Shown: positions 28,323 through 38,683, counted from the first letter of the stretch. The stretch: 64,000 nt of DNA from Paracoccaceae bacterium (GCA_024304985.1 JAMWZC010000004.1:411869-475868); one strand, 5' to 3'. Translations and numbers: made by a program. Notes: generated by a model from the letters alone, not told the origin.

Positions 28323-28457
28323 ATGAAACGCACCTTTCAACCCTCGAACCGCGTGCGCAAGAACCGTCACGGTTTCCGTGCGCGTATGGCCACCAAGAAC
28401 GGCCGCAAGATTCTCAACGCCCGTCGCGCTCGCGGCCGCAAGGTGCTGAGCGCGTAA
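28323..28457 (+). CDS. rpmH: 50S ribosomal protein L34
   Basis: This 44-aa basic protein ([20 protein letters not shown]..., ending GRKVLSA) is L34 at its normal length. GGAG lies just upstream of the ATG. It is the first gene of the conserved rpmH-rnpA-yidD run. Confidence 0.97.
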   Translation: MKRTFQPSNRVRKNRHGFRARMATKNGRKILNARRARGRKVLSA

Positions 28458-28479
28458 GCGCCAGCATCCTGAAGAAGGC

Positions 28480-28926
28480 ATGACACCGCCGGAGGCCCCC
28501 GAGACTGGCACCAAAGCCAGCGCCCGGGACAGGCCACCGGCGGTTTCCGTTTATCCGGATCATGAGGGACGGGCACCCGTGATCCATGTCATGAAGATAC
28601 GTGCGGATTTCCTGCGCTGCGCCCGTGCCGGACGGCAGGGGACAGCCGGGATGATGGTGCAGGCCCGCCAGCGTCGCGCCGATGAGCCCGTCAGCGGGAT
28701 CCGTGTCGGCTTCACATGCACCAAGAAAGTCGGAAACGCCGTTGCCCGCAACCGCGCCAAGCGGCGCCTGCGCGAGGTGGCCCGGATGGTCCTGCCGGAT
28801 CATGGCCGCGACGGTTGGGATTACGTCCTGATCGGTCGCGAAGGCGCAACCGCCGCCCGTCCCTTTGAGGACTTGAAGCGCGATCTTATATCGGCCCTGA
28901 AAAAGCTGCATCAGAACCGAACATGA
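28480..28926 (+). CDS. rnpA: Ribonuclease P protein component
   Basis: This 148-aa basic protein assists the RNase P RNA in trimming tRNA 5' ends. The RNR signature [21 protein letters not shown] is at about residues 91-111. The family core begins near residue 38 ([16 protein letters not shown]), so there is a 37-residue N-terminal extension rich in Pro and charged residues. The upstream ATG is kept because GAAGAAGG precedes it and the internal ATG has no ribosome site. It is 22 bases after rpmH and overlaps yidD by 4. Confidence 0.93.
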   Translation: MTPPEAPETGTKASARDRPPAVSVYPDHEGRAPVIHVMKIRADFLRCARAGRQGTAGMMVQARQRRADEPVSGIRVGFTCTKKVGNAVARNRAKRRLREVARMVLPDHGRDGWDYVLIGREGATAARPFEDLKRDLISALKKLHQNRT

Positions 28927-29183
28927 GCCCGCTTGCCCATATCATCGCCCTGCCCGTGCGCGCCTATCGGCTGATCCTCTCGCCTTGGGTGGGCTTCAGT
29001 TGCCGCTATCAACCCACCTGCTCGGCCTATGCGCTTGAGGCACTGGAAACCCATGGCGCCATCAAGGGCACCTGGCTGACCCTGCGCCGGATCGGGCGCT
29101 GTCACCCGTGGGGCAGTTCCGGCTATGATCCGGTGCCGGAAGGCAAAGGGTGCGGCCATGACCACGGCAAGACGCAGGACTGA
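28923..29183 (+). CDS. yidD: Membrane protein insertion efficiency factor
   Basis: This 86-aa YidD protein has the family core [27 protein letters not shown] and [17 protein letters not shown]. It has an amphipathic N-terminal helix that sits on the inner membrane and helps YidC-dependent insertion. ATGA overlap with rnpA. yidC is about 3.3 kb downstream rather than adjacent. Confidence 0.94.
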   Translation: MSPLAHIIALPVRAYRLILSPWVGFSCRYQPTCSAYALEALETHGAIKGTWLTLRRIGRCHPWGSSGYDPVPEGKGCGHDHGKTQD

Positions 29184-29708
29184 TCAGCCCTGCTTTTCGA
29201 AGGTGATGATCACCTCGCCGATATCCACACCAAAACGTTTCATATAGGCGCGGTTCAGCAGTCGATCCTCGGTCAGCAACCACATCCAGTCATCAAAGGT
29301 CACGCGCAGGGTTCCGTCGGGCACCGGCAGATCAATGGTATAGCGCCAGTTGAACGCATCGCCCCGCTCTTCGCCAAAGGCCACGCCAATCACACCGGGC
29401 GCGGTGCCGCGCCACGTGTCTTCCCCGGTTTTGACCAACGTCCAGACGCGCTGTTCGGTGCTCCCGTCCTCATAGACGAAATCCTCGACCAACGTCAGTG
29501 TGTCGCCGTCCCAGGTTCCGTTGATCTCGACCTCGAAGCGACGGCGGACCGTCCCGAAAACATCCTGAAACTGGCCATAGGCGACAGTCCGTCCCTCGAA
29601 GAACTCCTCAAGATTCAGGGTCCGTGTGCTCAGCTTCTCATCCTCAAGCGCCGGCTTTCCTGTGCATCCCGCCAGAACCAGCACAGCTGCCATCGCCCAG
29701 ATCTTCAT
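29184..29708 (-). CDS. DUF3833-type lipoprotein
   Basis: This 174-aa protein has a lipoprotein signal: [15 protein letters not shown] with lipobox LAGC (Cys15). The mature part ([59 protein letters not shown]) matches the DUF3833 pattern of envelope lipoproteins with a beta-rich, lipocalin-like shape. AGAGGAA precedes the ATG. It is convergent with yidD with no gap. The function is unknown. Confidence 0.82.
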   Translation of the reverse strand: MKIWAMAAVLVLAGCTGKPALEDEKLSTRTLNLEEFFEGRTVAYGQFQDVFGTVRRRFEVEINGTWDGDTLTLVEDFVYEDGSTEQRVWTLVKTGEDTWRGTAPGVIGVAFGEERGDAFNWRYTIDLPVPDGTLRVTFDDWMWLLTEDRLLNRAYMKRFGVDIGEVIITFEKQG

Positions 29709-29835
29709 CGTCGTTCCTCTTTGCTGCTCTAGCTCCATACGGACGAAAGCCGAGACTGGATGCAACGCCGCCGCGCAACACTGGCAATTTACAAGTCTGC
29801 GCGCTAAGGGAGTGGCGCACAGGAAGGGCCGCGCC

Positions 29836-30726
29836 ATGCTTGACGATTCCGACGATATCCACCCGCTGTTTCACGGTGCGCCCAAAAGCACCGAGTTCAA
29901 GAAACTGCGCAAACGCATTGTGCAACATGCGCGCGAAGCGGTCGAGCAATACGGCATGGTCGAACGCGACCCCGCCAATCCCGAGGCGCGCCCCCGCTGG
30001 CTCGTCTGCCTGTCCGGTGGCAAGGACAGCTACACGCTTCTGGCTGTGCTGCATGAATTGCAGTGGCGCGGGTTGCTTCCCGTCGATCTGCTGGCCTGCA
30101 ATCTGGATCAGGGCCAGCCCGGTTTCCCTGCAACCGTATTGCCGGAGTTTCTGGAGCGCATGGGCGTGCCCCACCGGATCGAGTATCAGGACACCTATTC
30201 CATCGTGGTGGACAAAGTCCCGGCCGGACGCACCTATTGTGCCCTCTGCTCGCGTCTGCGGCGTGGCAATCTCTATCGTATCGCACGTGAAGAGGGATGC
30301 TCTGCCGTCGTTCTGGGCCATCACCGCGACGACATTCTCGAAACCTTTTTCATGAACCTGTTTCACGGCGGGCGTCTGGCGACGATGCCGCCGAAACTGG
30401 TCAATGAAGAGGGCGATCTGTTCGTGTTGCGCCCGCTCGCCCATGTGGCCGAGGAAGACTGCGAACGTTTCGCCCGCGCCATGAACTATCCCATCATCCC
30501 CTGCGATCTTTGCGGCAGTCAGGACGGGTTGCAACGGCAACAGGTCAAACAGATCCTTGACGGCTGGGAAAAGAACAGCCCCGGACGGCGACAGGTGATG
30601 TTCCGCGCCCTCATGAATGCGCGTCCCTCGCATCTTCTGGACCCGGCCCTGTTCGATTTCGCGGGCCTGACACGGGAGTCGGTAAAATTCGATCAAGTCG
30701 AGACCGTGCCTCCGCGCCTGCGTTAA
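29836..30726 (+). CDS. ttcA: tRNA 2-thiocytidine-32 synthetase
   Basis: This 296-aa PP-loop ATPase thiolates C32 of tRNA. The PP-loop is SGGKDS (residues 60-65), and the two CxxC pairs that bind the iron-sulfur cluster are Cys135/Cys138 (CALC) and Cys223/Cys226 (CDLC). ATG at 29836 is chosen with AGGAAGG upstream, because homology begins near [12 protein letters not shown]. It is divergent from the lipoprotein gene and stands alone. Confidence 0.93.
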   Translation: MLDDSDDIHPLFHGAPKSTEFKKLRKRIVQHAREAVEQYGMVERDPANPEARPRWLVCLSGGKDSYTLLAVLHELQWRGLLPVDLLACNLDQGQPGFPATVLPEFLERMGVPHRIEYQDTYSIVVDKVPAGRTYCALCSRLRRGNLYRIAREEGCSAVVLGHHRDDILETFFMNLFHGGRLATMPPKLVNEEGDLFVLRPLAHVAEEDCERFARAMNYPIIPCDLCGSQDGLQRQQVKQILDGWEKNSPGRRQVMFRALMNARPSHLLDPALFDFAGLTRESVKFDQVETVPPRLR

Positions 30727-30783
30727 ACTCGTCTTGAGAAAAGCGACCTAACCTGCCCCGAGAACCGGACGGGAACAGGTGGC

Positions 30784-32325
30784 ATGACTCTTTCCTCGCA
30801 TTTCATCATCCGACGTGGTCATCGCCTGCTGCGGCAGGCGCTGAACGGCCCACAGGCGCTTGCCTTCGTTCCCGCGCTGACGCTGGCTGCCTTCTGGATC
30901 GGCGGCGAAGCGTGGCTCCTTCTGCTGGCCCTTGGCCTGCCTCTTGTGCACGTTCTGACGGGCGTGTTCTCGACGTCAGCTATGGAGTTGGATACTGAAG
31001 ATTCGCACATGGCGAACACGCTCGCCGCGCTGGATCGCGCCCTGCAAACAGCGCGCGACGCGGCCGCGCGCACGGGTCGCACTACGGCATGCATCATGGT
31101 TGCCGTGGATGACATGCCGGATGTTCTGGATCGCTTTGGCCCCGGCGCGACAGACAGCATGATGCTGCAATTGGCGGCACGAATGACCTCGTTCTTGCGC
31201 GAAGGGGATCGCGTGGTGCGTTTGCCCGGTGGTGAATTTGGCGTGGCCTTGGCCCCGATGCGACACCTCGATCTTGAGATCGCCATACAGATGGCCGGAC
31301 GCCTGCAGCTTGCGGTCGAAGAACCGCTGTCGCTGGACGCGACGACGGTGTTTCTCTCCTGCTCCGTCGGCTTCTGTCTGGACAGCCGCAACCCTGGGAC
31401 CGACAGTACCGATCTGATGGATGCCGCGATCACCGCCTTGCGCGTGGCGCAGCAGAACGGCCCGTCGGCGATCCGTGCTCATCATGACCGGATGCGCCCC
31501 AGCCGGGATGGTCAGGGCCGTCTTGCCGATGAGGTGGCTGTCGCGCTTGAAACCGGTCAGATCGTTCCTTGGTTCCAGCCGCAAATCTCGACGAACACGG
31601 GCAGGATCACCGGGTTCGAAGCTTTGGCCCGGTGGCAACACCCGGAACGCGGCCTGATTTCTCCGGTCGAATTCCTGCCAGTCATGGAAGAGACCGGGCA
31701 ACTGGAACGGCTGGGCGAGATCATGATCTATCGCGCGCTGACTGCGTTGCGCGCATGGGATGCCGCCGGGCTGGACATCCCCCGGGTCGGGGTCAACTTC
31801 GCCGCCGAGGAGCTGCATAACCCCAAATTGATAGACAAGATCAAATGGGAATTGGACCGTTTCGATCTACCTGCGTCCCGCTTGTCGGTCGAAGTGCTGG
31901 AAACAGTCGTCGCAACTTTGCCCGACGATACTGTCTCGCGCAATATCAACGGCTTGGCAAAGCTGGGCTGTGGCATCGACCTGGACGATTTCGGGACAGG
32001 CCATGCCTCGATCTCCTCGATCAAACGGTTTGCCGTTGGCAGGCTCAAGATCGACCGATCCTTTGTGATGAAGGTGGACCGCGATCCTGAACAGCGAAGA
32101 ATGCTGAACGCGATCCTGACAATGGCTGAGCGTCTGGGCCTGGACACCTTGGCCGAGGGGGTCGAGACGGTGGGCGAACATGCCATGCTTGCCCAATTGG
32201 GCTGCGGTCATTTGCAGGGTTTCGGCATCGCACGCCCCATGCCCTTCGACCAGACGCTGGCGTGGATAGCCACGCATAACGCCAAGCTTCGGAATGCCCC
32301 GACAATCGGCAGATCTGCGGGTTGA
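30784..32325 (+). CDS. Cyclic-di-GMP phosphodiesterase with degenerate GGDEF domain
   Basis: This 513-aa protein has two N-terminal membrane segments (about residues 25-62), a GGDEF domain (about 75-235) whose signature is degenerate (PGGEF at 148-152), and an EAL domain (about 245-505). The EAL motif (FEALARW, 279-281), NFAAEEL and DDFGTG are intact. It should therefore hydrolyse c-di-GMP but not synthesise it; the GGDEF half may be regulatory. No flagellar or biofilm genes are adjacent. Confidence 0.9.
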   Translation: MTLSSHFIIRRGHRLLRQALNGPQALAFVPALTLAAFWIGGEAWLLLLALGLPLVHVLTGVFSTSAMELDTEDSHMANTLAALDRALQTARDAAARTGRTTACIMVAVDDMPDVLDRFGPGATDSMMLQLAARMTSFLREGDRVVRLPGGEFGVALAPMRHLDLEIAIQMAGRLQLAVEEPLSLDATTVFLSCSVGFCLDSRNPGTDSTDLMDAAITALRVAQQNGPSAIRAHHDRMRPSRDGQGRLADEVAVALETGQIVPWFQPQISTNTGRITGFEALARWQHPERGLISPVEFLPVMEETGQLERLGEIMIYRALTALRAWDAAGLDIPRVGVNFAAEELHNPKLIDKIKWELDRFDLPASRLSVEVLETVVATLPDDTVSRNINGLAKLGCGIDLDDFGTGHASISSIKRFAVGRLKIDRSFVMKVDRDPEQRRMLNAILTMAERLGLDTLAEGVETVGEHAMLAQLGCGHLQGFGIARPMPFDQTLAWIATHNAKLRNAPTIGRSAG

Positions 32326-32384
32326 CGCCGATCCTGTGGTCACCACCGCACAAAGCACCTCCACCGGGCCGGACAGGATCGGCG
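32326..32384. repeat. Perfect 12-bp inverted repeat after the GGDEF-EAL gene
   Basis: CGCCGATCCTGT (32326-32337) and ACAGGATCGGCG (32373-32384) are exact reverse complements separated by 35 bases, starting immediately after the stop codon in the 170-bp gap before yidC. It could form a long hairpin at the transcript end. No T-run follows. Confidence 0.6.
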
Positions 32385-32495
32385 GAACAGGACGAATGGT
32401 CACGGATCACCGTGATTTGCCCATAATCCGCTTGACCTTTTGGCCTGCACTCTGTTGAACCTGCCCCACGCAGACAGGACTGGCGGGAGCCCCCG

Positions 32496-34316
32496 ATGGA
32501 CGATCAGAACAAGAACCTTCTCTTGGCTACAGCGCTCAGCTTTGCCGTCATTCTGATATGGTTCGTGCTGTTTCCACCACCCGAACCCGCTGCAGTCGAT
32601 CCGAATGATCCCGCTGTAACCTCTGCACCCGTCGCCTCTACCCCGGGAGAGGCCGGTGCCGGGACAACCGACACTGCACAAGTGGCGGAACCTGCGGCGG
32701 ATACGCCACGGATCGCGATTGAAACACCGCGCGTGATCGGCTCGGTCTCGCTGCTTGGTGGCCGCATCGATCAGTTGTCGCTCAAGGATTATCGTGTCAG
32801 CCAGGAACCAGGCGCCGATATCGTGACCGTCCTGTCCCCGATCGGGCAGCCAAACGCCTATTACGCGCTCTATGGCTGGGCACCCGGCATGGGTGTCGCG
32901 CCCGAAGACGTGCCCGGCGCCAACACGCTTTGGCAGCAGCAAGGCACAGGCGCCCTCAGCCCTGAAACTCCCATCACCCTGGTCTGGGAAAATGGCAAGG
33001 GCCTGACGTTCCGGCGTCAGATCGCCATTGACGAAGACTTCATGTTCACCGTCACCCAGAGCGTCGAGAATACGGGTGCCGATACCGCCAGCATGGCACC
33101 CTACGGCATCCTTGCCCGCCATGGCGAACCCGCAGGTCTGAAAAACTTCTTCATCCTTCACGAAGGCCTCGTCGCCATGGCTGACGGCACCCTGACCGAG
33201 ACCGATTACGGCGACATGCCGGAATTCGCCTTCAACGAACGCGAGGGTGCGCGGGCCGAAGTGACCCAGGTGACCGAGAACGGTTGGATCGGGTTCACCG
33301 ACCACTACTGGATGTCCACCCTGATCCCCGCAGCGGGCAGCGCCTTCAAGGCCGTTGCCAAATATGACGACCAGCGCGACATTTACCAGACCGAAGCAGT
33401 TCTTCCCACGCAGACCGTCGCCCCCGGCCAGACCATCACGGCAGAGACGCGCCTGTTCGCGGGTCCCAAGGAATGGGCCACGATCCGCGACTACGAGCGC
33501 CAAGGCGGTGTGGACCGCTTTCTCGATTCGATCGACTGGGGATGGTTCTTCTTCCTGACCAAGCCCATCTTCGCCGTCCTGCACTATATCAACGTCTGGC
33601 TCGCCGGGATGGGCATCACTGGGTCGATGGGCTGGGCGATCATTGGTCTGACCCTTCTGATCAAGGCGCTTCTCTTCCCGCTGGCCTATAAATCCTATGT
33701 CTCGATGGCCAAGATGAAGGAACTCCAGCCCAAGATGGAGGAGTTGAAGAAGGCCGCCGGTGATGATAGCCAGAAGCTTCAGAAAGACATGATGGAGCTT
33801 TACAAGAAGGAAAAGGTAAACCCTGCCTCGGGCTGTCTGCCGATCCTGTTGCAGATCCCTATCTTCTTCTCGCTCTACAAGGTTATCTTCGTCACGCTGG
33901 AGCTGCGCCACGCGCCCTGGATCGGCTGGATCACCGACCTGAGCGCGCCTGATCCCAGTTCACTGTTCAACCTGTTCGGCCTGCTGCCGTGGGATGCGCC
34001 CGATCCCAACTCGTTCCTGGCCCTGATCTTCATCGGCATTCTGCCGATCCTGCTTGGCATCTCGATGTGGCTGCAACAGAAGCTGAACCCTGCCCCCACC
34101 GATCCGACGCAGGCGATGATCTTCGCCTGGATGCCATGGGTCTTCATGTTCATGCTGGGCGGCTTTGCCAGCGGGCTTGTGGTGTACTGGATCGCCAACA
34201 ACACGATCACCTTCACGCAGCAATACCTGATCATGCGCAGCCAAGGCTTCAAGCCGGACGTGTTCGGCAACATCAAGGGCAGTTTCCAGCGCAAGCCGAA
34301 AACCGGCGCGAAGTGA
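32496..34316 (+). CDS. yidC: Membrane protein insertase YidC
   Basis: This 606-aa insertase has an N-terminal membrane anchor (residues 7-27), a large periplasmic P1 domain (about 30-345) and a five-helix core (about 350-580). The core includes the cytoplasmic coiled region SYVSMAKMKELQPKMEELK. Gram-negative YidC length is normal. Its stop overlaps the MOSC gene start (TGATG). It works with SecYEG and alone. Confidence 0.96.
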   Translation: MDDQNKNLLLATALSFAVILIWFVLFPPPEPAAVDPNDPAVTSAPVASTPGEAGAGTTDTAQVAEPAADTPRIAIETPRVIGSVSLLGGRIDQLSLKDYRVSQEPGADIVTVLSPIGQPNAYYALYGWAPGMGVAPEDVPGANTLWQQQGTGALSPETPITLVWENGKGLTFRRQIAIDEDFMFTVTQSVENTGADTASMAPYGILARHGEPAGLKNFFILHEGLVAMADGTLTETDYGDMPEFAFNEREGARAEVTQVTENGWIGFTDHYWMSTLIPAAGSAFKAVAKYDDQRDIYQTEAVLPTQTVAPGQTITAETRLFAGPKEWATIRDYERQGGVDRFLDSIDWGWFFFLTKPIFAVLHYINVWLAGMGITGSMGWAIIGLTLLIKALLFPLAYKSYVSMAKMKELQPKMEELKKAAGDDSQKLQKDMMELYKKEKVNPASGCLPILLQIPIFFSLYKVIFVTLELRHAPWIGWITDLSAPDPSSLFNLFGLLPWDAPDPNSFLALIFIGILPILLGISMWLQQKLNPAPTDPTQAMIFAWMPWVFMFMLGGFASGLVVYWIANNTITFTQQYLIMRSQGFKPDVFGNIKGSFQRKPKTGAK

Positions 34317-35059
34317 TGGCGCAGCTGGCGCAGATCTGGCGCTACCCGGTCAAGTCGCACGGGCGCGAGGCCATCGCCTCGGCCCAGCTGACCGCAGGCG
34401 AATGCCTGCACGGGGACAGGGTCTGGGCCATCGCGCATGAGGCGTCAAAGGCGGACAACACGGCGTGGTCGCCATGTTCAGGTTTCACCCGTGTGGCATC
34501 GTCGCCTGCGCTTGCCGCCATCAAGGCGAATCTGCATGACGACGGGCTGACAGTCACGCTCAGCCACCCCGATCAGGCTACGCTGACGGTCGCACCGGAT
34601 CTGCAACCCGACACGCTGCTTGACTGGGTGAAGCCTCTCACGGCTGAAGGGCGCGCCGCGCCTGCGCGCGTGGTGCGGGTGCCGGGACGCGGGCTGACCG
34701 ACAGCGACTATCCGTCATTGACCATTGGCAATCTGGCCTCGCATCGCGCGGTCGAGGGGCGGCTGGGCCGCCCATTGCAGATCGAAAGGTGGCGCACGAA
34801 CCTCTGGCTCGATGGTCTGCCCGCGTGGGAGGAATTCGATTGGATCGGGCGTCATGTCCAGATCGGCGGGGCAATCCTGCGCGTCGTGGAACGGACGGGC
34901 CGCTGCGCCGCACCCTCGGCCAATCCGGATACCGCGCGACGCGACACCGATCTGCTGACATTTCTTGACCAGCAATGGGATCATCAGGATTTCTGCGTCC
35001 ATGCCGAAGTCACGCAGTCCGGCCCCATCGCGACCGGCGACACAGCAAAGGTTCTGTGA
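34316..35059 (+). CDS. MOSC-domain protein
   Basis: This 247-aa protein has an N-terminal beta-barrel (MAQLAQIWRYPVKSHGREAI) and a C-terminal MOSC sulfurase-like domain. The conserved Cys197 is in RTGRCAAPSANPDTARRD, a sequence typical of mARC-like molybdenum-cofactor carriers. It overlaps by one base at both ends with yidC and engB, so it is translationally locked between them. The substrate is unknown. Confidence 0.87.
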   Translation: MAQLAQIWRYPVKSHGREAIASAQLTAGECLHGDRVWAIAHEASKADNTAWSPCSGFTRVASSPALAAIKANLHDDGLTVTLSHPDQATLTVAPDLQPDTLLDWVKPLTAEGRAAPARVVRVPGRGLTDSDYPSLTIGNLASHRAVEGRLGRPLQIERWRTNLWLDGLPAWEEFDWIGRHVQIGGAILRVVERTGRCAAPSANPDTARRDTDLLTFLDQQWDHQDFCVHAEVTQSGPIATGDTAKVL

Positions 35060-35712
35060 TGCAACATCTCCCCTTCCCTTTGGCCGAAGAGCCCGATCCC
35101 CAAACGGCAGAAACCGGCCGTCTTCTGTTCGCGGGTGAGACAGAGTTTCTCAAAGGCGTGGTTGCCATGTCCGGCCTGCCGCCAGCAGACCGGATCGAAG
35201 TCTGTTTCGCCGGCCGCTCAAATGTCGGAAAATCCAGCCTGATCAATGCCTTGACAGGACGCAAGGGATTAGCGCGCGCATCGAATACCCCAGGGCGCAC
35301 GCAGGAAATCAACTTCTTCACGGTCGGCCCTAGCCATTATCTGGTCGACCTGCCCGGCTACGGCTATGCAAACGCGCCAGTTGCCATCGTCGCCAAATGG
35401 CAAAAGCTGCTCAAGCAATACCTGTCGGGACGGCAAACCCTGCGCCGTGCCTTCGTGCTGATCGACGCGCGCCACGGGGTCAAACCGGTGGATGAAGAGA
35501 TTCTGTCGCTGATGGACAGCTCTGCCCTGACCTTTCAGGTCGTGCTGACCAAGACCGACAAGATCAAGACGTCAGAGCGCGACGCGGTTCTGGCGCAGGT
35601 GCGCGCCGCTCTGGTCAAACACCCCGCCGCTTTCCCCGAGATCATCCTGACCTCGTCGGAAAAAGGCGAAGGAATCGCCACGCTGCGGGCTGTCATCGCC
35701 ACGCTGGTCTGA
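35059..35712 (+). CDS. engB: Ribosome biogenesis GTP-binding protein EngB (YsxC/YihA)
   Basis: This 217-aa GTPase has G1 GRSNVGKSS (52-60), G3 DLPGYGYA and G4 TKTDK, plus the family NTPGRTQEINFF switch I. It acts in 50S subunit maturation. The ATG overlaps the MOSC stop. Confidence 0.95.
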   Translation: MQHLPFPLAEEPDPQTAETGRLLFAGETEFLKGVVAMSGLPPADRIEVCFAGRSNVGKSSLINALTGRKGLARASNTPGRTQEINFFTVGPSHYLVDLPGYGYANAPVAIVAKWQKLLKQYLSGRQTLRRAFVLIDARHGVKPVDEEILSLMDSSALTFQVVLTKTDKIKTSERDAVLAQVRAALVKHPAAFPEIILTSSEKGEGIATLRAVIATLV

Positions 35713-35801
35713 CCCCGTTTCTTCTAGCGGAGAACATCCCAAAGGGGCGGACCATCGATCACAGCTGGACGTGGGAGGCAGCGCCCCCAACTTCGTTCGC
35801 C

Positions 35802-36536
35802 TCAGACGTGCTGGCCGCCATTCACCTCGATCTCGGTCCCCGTGATATAGGAGGACTGGTCCGAACACAGGAAAAAGATCGTGGCCGCCACTTCTTCGGG
35901 CTGTCCAAGGCGCCGCATCGGCAGCTTTTCCACGATCTTGTCCGTGCCGGGCGACAGGATCGACGTTTCAACCTCTCCCGGCGCCACGGCATTCACCCGC
36001 ACGCCAAAAGGTCCGAAATCGTGGGCCATCTCTCGGGTCAAAGCGGCCAGCGCCGCCTTGGACGTAGAATAGGCCGCACCCGCAAAAGGATGCACTCGCG
36101 CGCCAGCGATCGAGGTGATGTTGACCACCGACCCACGCGCCGCTGCCAATTCCTCCTTCAACCCGCGCGCCAGCACGACCGAGGCGAAGAAATTGACATG
36201 GAACACATGCCCCCATGTCCGCAGGTCCGTGCTGATCGTGTTCAACCGCTCGCCCGTGTTGCCCTTGGGCGAAATGCCCGCATTGTTGACCAGCGCATCC
36301 AACCGCCCATCCAGGCGCTCGCGGATCTCGGCCAGTTTGGCGATGGTGTCATTCGGATCGGCAAGGTCGATCTGCACGTGATTCTCGGCCCCTCCACCCC
36401 AGGGACATTCCGCCGGAAAGGCATGGCGCGAACAGGTGATGACGCGCCAGCCTTCGGCGTTGAAACGGCGCACCGTGGCATGACCAATGCCCCGGCTGGC
36501 CCCTGTCAGAAGCAAAGTCTTCTGTCTGTCACCCAT
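35802..36536 (-). CDS. SDR-family oxidoreductase
   Basis: This 244-aa classical short-chain dehydrogenase has [10 protein letters not shown] near residue 8, NNAGIS, the catalytic Ser in NITSIAGAR, the Tyr/Lys pair in YSTSK, and the C-terminal [19 protein letters not shown] at 36536 is used; sequence upstream is not homologous. It is convergent with engB and divergent from argB. The substrate is unknown. Confidence 0.87.
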   Translation of the reverse strand: MGDRQKTLLLTGASRGIGHATVRRFNAEGWRVITCSRHAFPAECPWGGGAENHVQIDLADPNDTIAKLAEIRERLDGRLDALVNNAGISPKGNTGERLNTISTDLRTWGHVFHVNFFASVVLARGLKEELAAARGSVVNITSIAGARVHPFAGAAYSTSKAALAALTREMAHDFGPFGVRVNAVAPGEVETSILSPGTDKIVEKLPMRRLGQPEEVAATIFFLCSDQSSYITGTEIEVNGGQHV

Positions 36537-36654
36537 GCACGCTACCCCTTGTTGCGGTGTTGCGCCGACCCTATCACTACGCGTGGCCGATACAACGCGG
36601 CACTTGGCACGCCGGACCCCAGCCGATAGGACGGTAAGGCAAGAGGAACACGGG

Positions 36655-37524
36655 ATGAAGAAAAGAGATATGAACCGCGACTGGATCGCCACCGCCCGGA
36701 CCCTGTCCGAGGCCCTGCCCTATCTGCAGCGTTATGCAGGGGCTATCGTCGTCATCAAATTCGGTGGCCATGCCATGGGCGACGACGAGGCGATGGACAC
36801 TTTCGCCCGTGACATCGTGCTGATGCGACAGGTCGGCGTGAACCCGGTCATCGTCCACGGCGGCGGACCGATGATCAACGAGATGCTGGACAAGCTGGAA
36901 ATCAAATCCGATTTCGTGCGCGGCAAGCGGGTCACGGATGCAGCCACGATGGAAGTGGTCGAGATGGTCCTTTCGGGTCGTGTCAACAAGCGCATCGTGC
37001 AGGCGATCAATGCGCAGGGTGGCCGCGCCGTGGGCCTGTCGGGCAAGGATGCGAATCTGATCTTCTGCAAGCAGACCGATCCGGATCTGGGCCTGGTCGG
37101 CACTCCGTCCGAAATCGACCCGTCGATCCTGCGGACCCTGTTCGAGGCAGGTGTGATCCCGGTGATCGCCCCCTTGGGTGCAGGCCATAACGGTGAAACC
37201 TATAACATCAACGGCGACACGGCGGCCGGTGCCATTGCTGCCGCGCTCAAGGCTGACCGTTTGTTGCTGCTGACCGATGTGGCGGGCGTCAAGAATAAGG
37301 AAGGCGAGGTTCTGACCGCAATCACCGCCGAGCAGATCCGCGAGATGACGGCAGACGGCACCATCGCCGGCGGTATGATCCCCAAGACCGAAACCGCACT
37401 GGACGCGATCGAAGGCGGTGTGCGTGCAGTTGTGATCCTTGACGGGCGCGCGCCCAATGCCACGCTGCTGGAGCTGTTCACCGAACATGGTGCAGGGTCT
37501 CTGATCCGGGCGCGTTTCGATTGA
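36655..37524 (+). CDS. argB: Acetylglutamate kinase
   Basis: This 289-aa enzyme performs the second step of arginine synthesis (N-acetylglutamate phosphorylation). [46 protein letters not shown] and [12 protein letters not shown] are all characteristic of ArgB. AGAGGAA lies 6 bases before the ATG; a second ATG five codons later is less well placed. It is followed with overlap by the ferredoxin-like gene. Confidence 0.96.
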   Translation: MKKRDMNRDWIATARTLSEALPYLQRYAGAIVVIKFGGHAMGDDEAMDTFARDIVLMRQVGVNPVIVHGGGPMINEMLDKLEIKSDFVRGKRVTDAATMEVVEMVLSGRVNKRIVQAINAQGGRAVGLSGKDANLIFCKQTDPDLGLVGTPSEIDPSILRTLFEAGVIPVIAPLGAGHNGETYNINGDTAAGAIAAALKADRLLLLTDVAGVKNKEGEVLTAITAEQIREMTADGTIAGGMIPKTETALDAIEGGVRAVVILDGRAPNATLLELFTEHGAGSLIRARFD

Positions 37525-38195
37525 CCCAAGACGGGGCGCCGCCGCCCGATCTTGACGCGGTGCAAAACGCGGCCCACGCGGTGCAACTTGATATCGCGGG
37601 GGCTTTTCATCCCGGACCCTCTCACGCCTGTCCTGCGGGCACGGGCACGCTGATCCTGCTGGCCCCGCACGAGCCTGCGTTCTGGCCGTCCTTCATGGAC
37701 AGTCCGGAATATCGTGACGGCGCACCCGATCCGATGGACCGCTGGTCCCTGCGTGTGATCGGTCAACTGGCGCAGGATATGGGGGCAACGCCGCTGTTTC
37801 CCTTCGGCGGTCCGCCATTTCATCCCTTCTATGCATGGGCCTTGTCCTCGGGGCGGGTCTGGGCGTCGCCCGTGCGGCTACTGGTGCATGATCGCGCAGG
37901 GCTGTTCATCTCGTTTCGCGGGGCACTGGCATTGCGCGGCCGCCTTGCCCTCCCGCCACCACCGACGCAGGCCCCCTGCCTGTCCTGTGCCGACAAGCCC
38001 TGCCTGACGGCCTGTCCCGTCGGTGCGCTGGGGGCGGATGGCTATGACGTGCCAGCCTGTCGTGCCTATATCACGGGCAGTTCCGGTCAGGACTGCATGG
38101 AACGCGGCTGTGCGGTGCGCCGGGTCTGTCCCGTCAGCCAGCGGCATGGCAGATTGCCAGAGCAATCCGCCTTTCACATGAAAGCCTTTCGATGA
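37521..38195 (+). CDS. Ferredoxin-like iron-sulfur protein, function unknown
   Basis: This 224-aa protein has two cysteine clusters near its C terminus: [18 protein letters not shown] (about residues 152-169) and [13 protein letters not shown]...[11 protein letters not shown]. These could hold two [4Fe-4S] clusters, as in the ferredoxin domain of QueG-like proteins; the rest is not recognised. It begins at TTG inside the argB stop (TTGA overlap) and no ATG precedes the conserved part. It overlaps the next gene by 4 bases, so argB, this gene and the phosphatase are co-translated. Confidence 0.78.
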   Translation: MTQDGAPPPDLDAVQNAAHAVQLDIAGAFHPGPSHACPAGTGTLILLAPHEPAFWPSFMDSPEYRDGAPDPMDRWSLRVIGQLAQDMGATPLFPFGGPPFHPFYAWALSSGRVWASPVRLLVHDRAGLFISFRGALALRGRLALPPPPTQAPCLSCADKPCLTACPVGALGADGYDVPACRAYITGSSGQDCMERGCAVRRVCPVSQRHGRLPEQSAFHMKAFR

Positions 38196-38683
38196 CCCTG
38201 ACTCTGATTCTGATGCGACACGCCAAATCCGACTGGGCCCACTCTGGCTTGGCTGATCATGACCGGCCCTTGAACGCGCGTGGCTCAGGTGATGCCCCTG
38301 CGATGGGCGACTGGCTACGGGCGCAGGGCTATATGCCCGATGAGGTGCTGTGCTCGACCGCGACCCGCACGCGGCAGACATTGGAGGGGCTGTCGCTCAC
38401 CGCACCTGTGCGGTTCCTCCCTGCCCTCTATCATGCCGACAAGGACACCATGCTGGAGACCCTGCAACAGGCCACAGGCAAGGCTGTGTTGATGGTCGGG
38501 CACAATCCCGGCATCGCCGCCTTTGCCGCCGACCTGTTGGCCCATGCCCCGGATCATCCGCGCTTTGACGACTATCCGACATCTGCCACGCTGGTGGCGC
38601 GGTTCAAGATCGAGAGCTGGTCCGATCTGCGCTGGGGTACCGGTCGCGCCGAAGCCTTCGTCATTCCTGCCGATCTGACATAG
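38192..38683 (+). CDS. SixA-like histidine phosphatase
   Basis: This 163-aa branch-2-like phosphoglycerate-mutase-fold protein has LMRHAKSDW (phosphohistidine His about residue 10), CSTATRTRQTLE and MVGHNPGIAAF (second catalytic His). The small size fits SixA phosphohistidine phosphatase, which acts on histidine-phosphotransfer proteins. It is the last gene of the argB run. Confidence 0.87.
   Translation: MTLTLILMRHAKSDWAHSGLADHDRPLNARGSGDAPAMGDWLRAQGYMPDEVLCSTATRTRQTLEGLSLTAPVRFLPALYHADKDTMLETLQQATGKAVLMVGHNPGIAAFAADLLAHAPDHPRFDDYPTSATLVARFKIESWSDLRWGTGRAEAFVIPADLT

Noticed and set aside
28591..28926. Shorter rnpA starting at the internal ATG (residue 38)
   Set aside because: It has no ribosome-binding site, whereas the upstream ATG does; the longer form is kept with an N-terminal extension.
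32400..33911. 503-residue open frame antisense to yidC
   Set aside because: No recognisable domain, and yidC is certain on the other strand.
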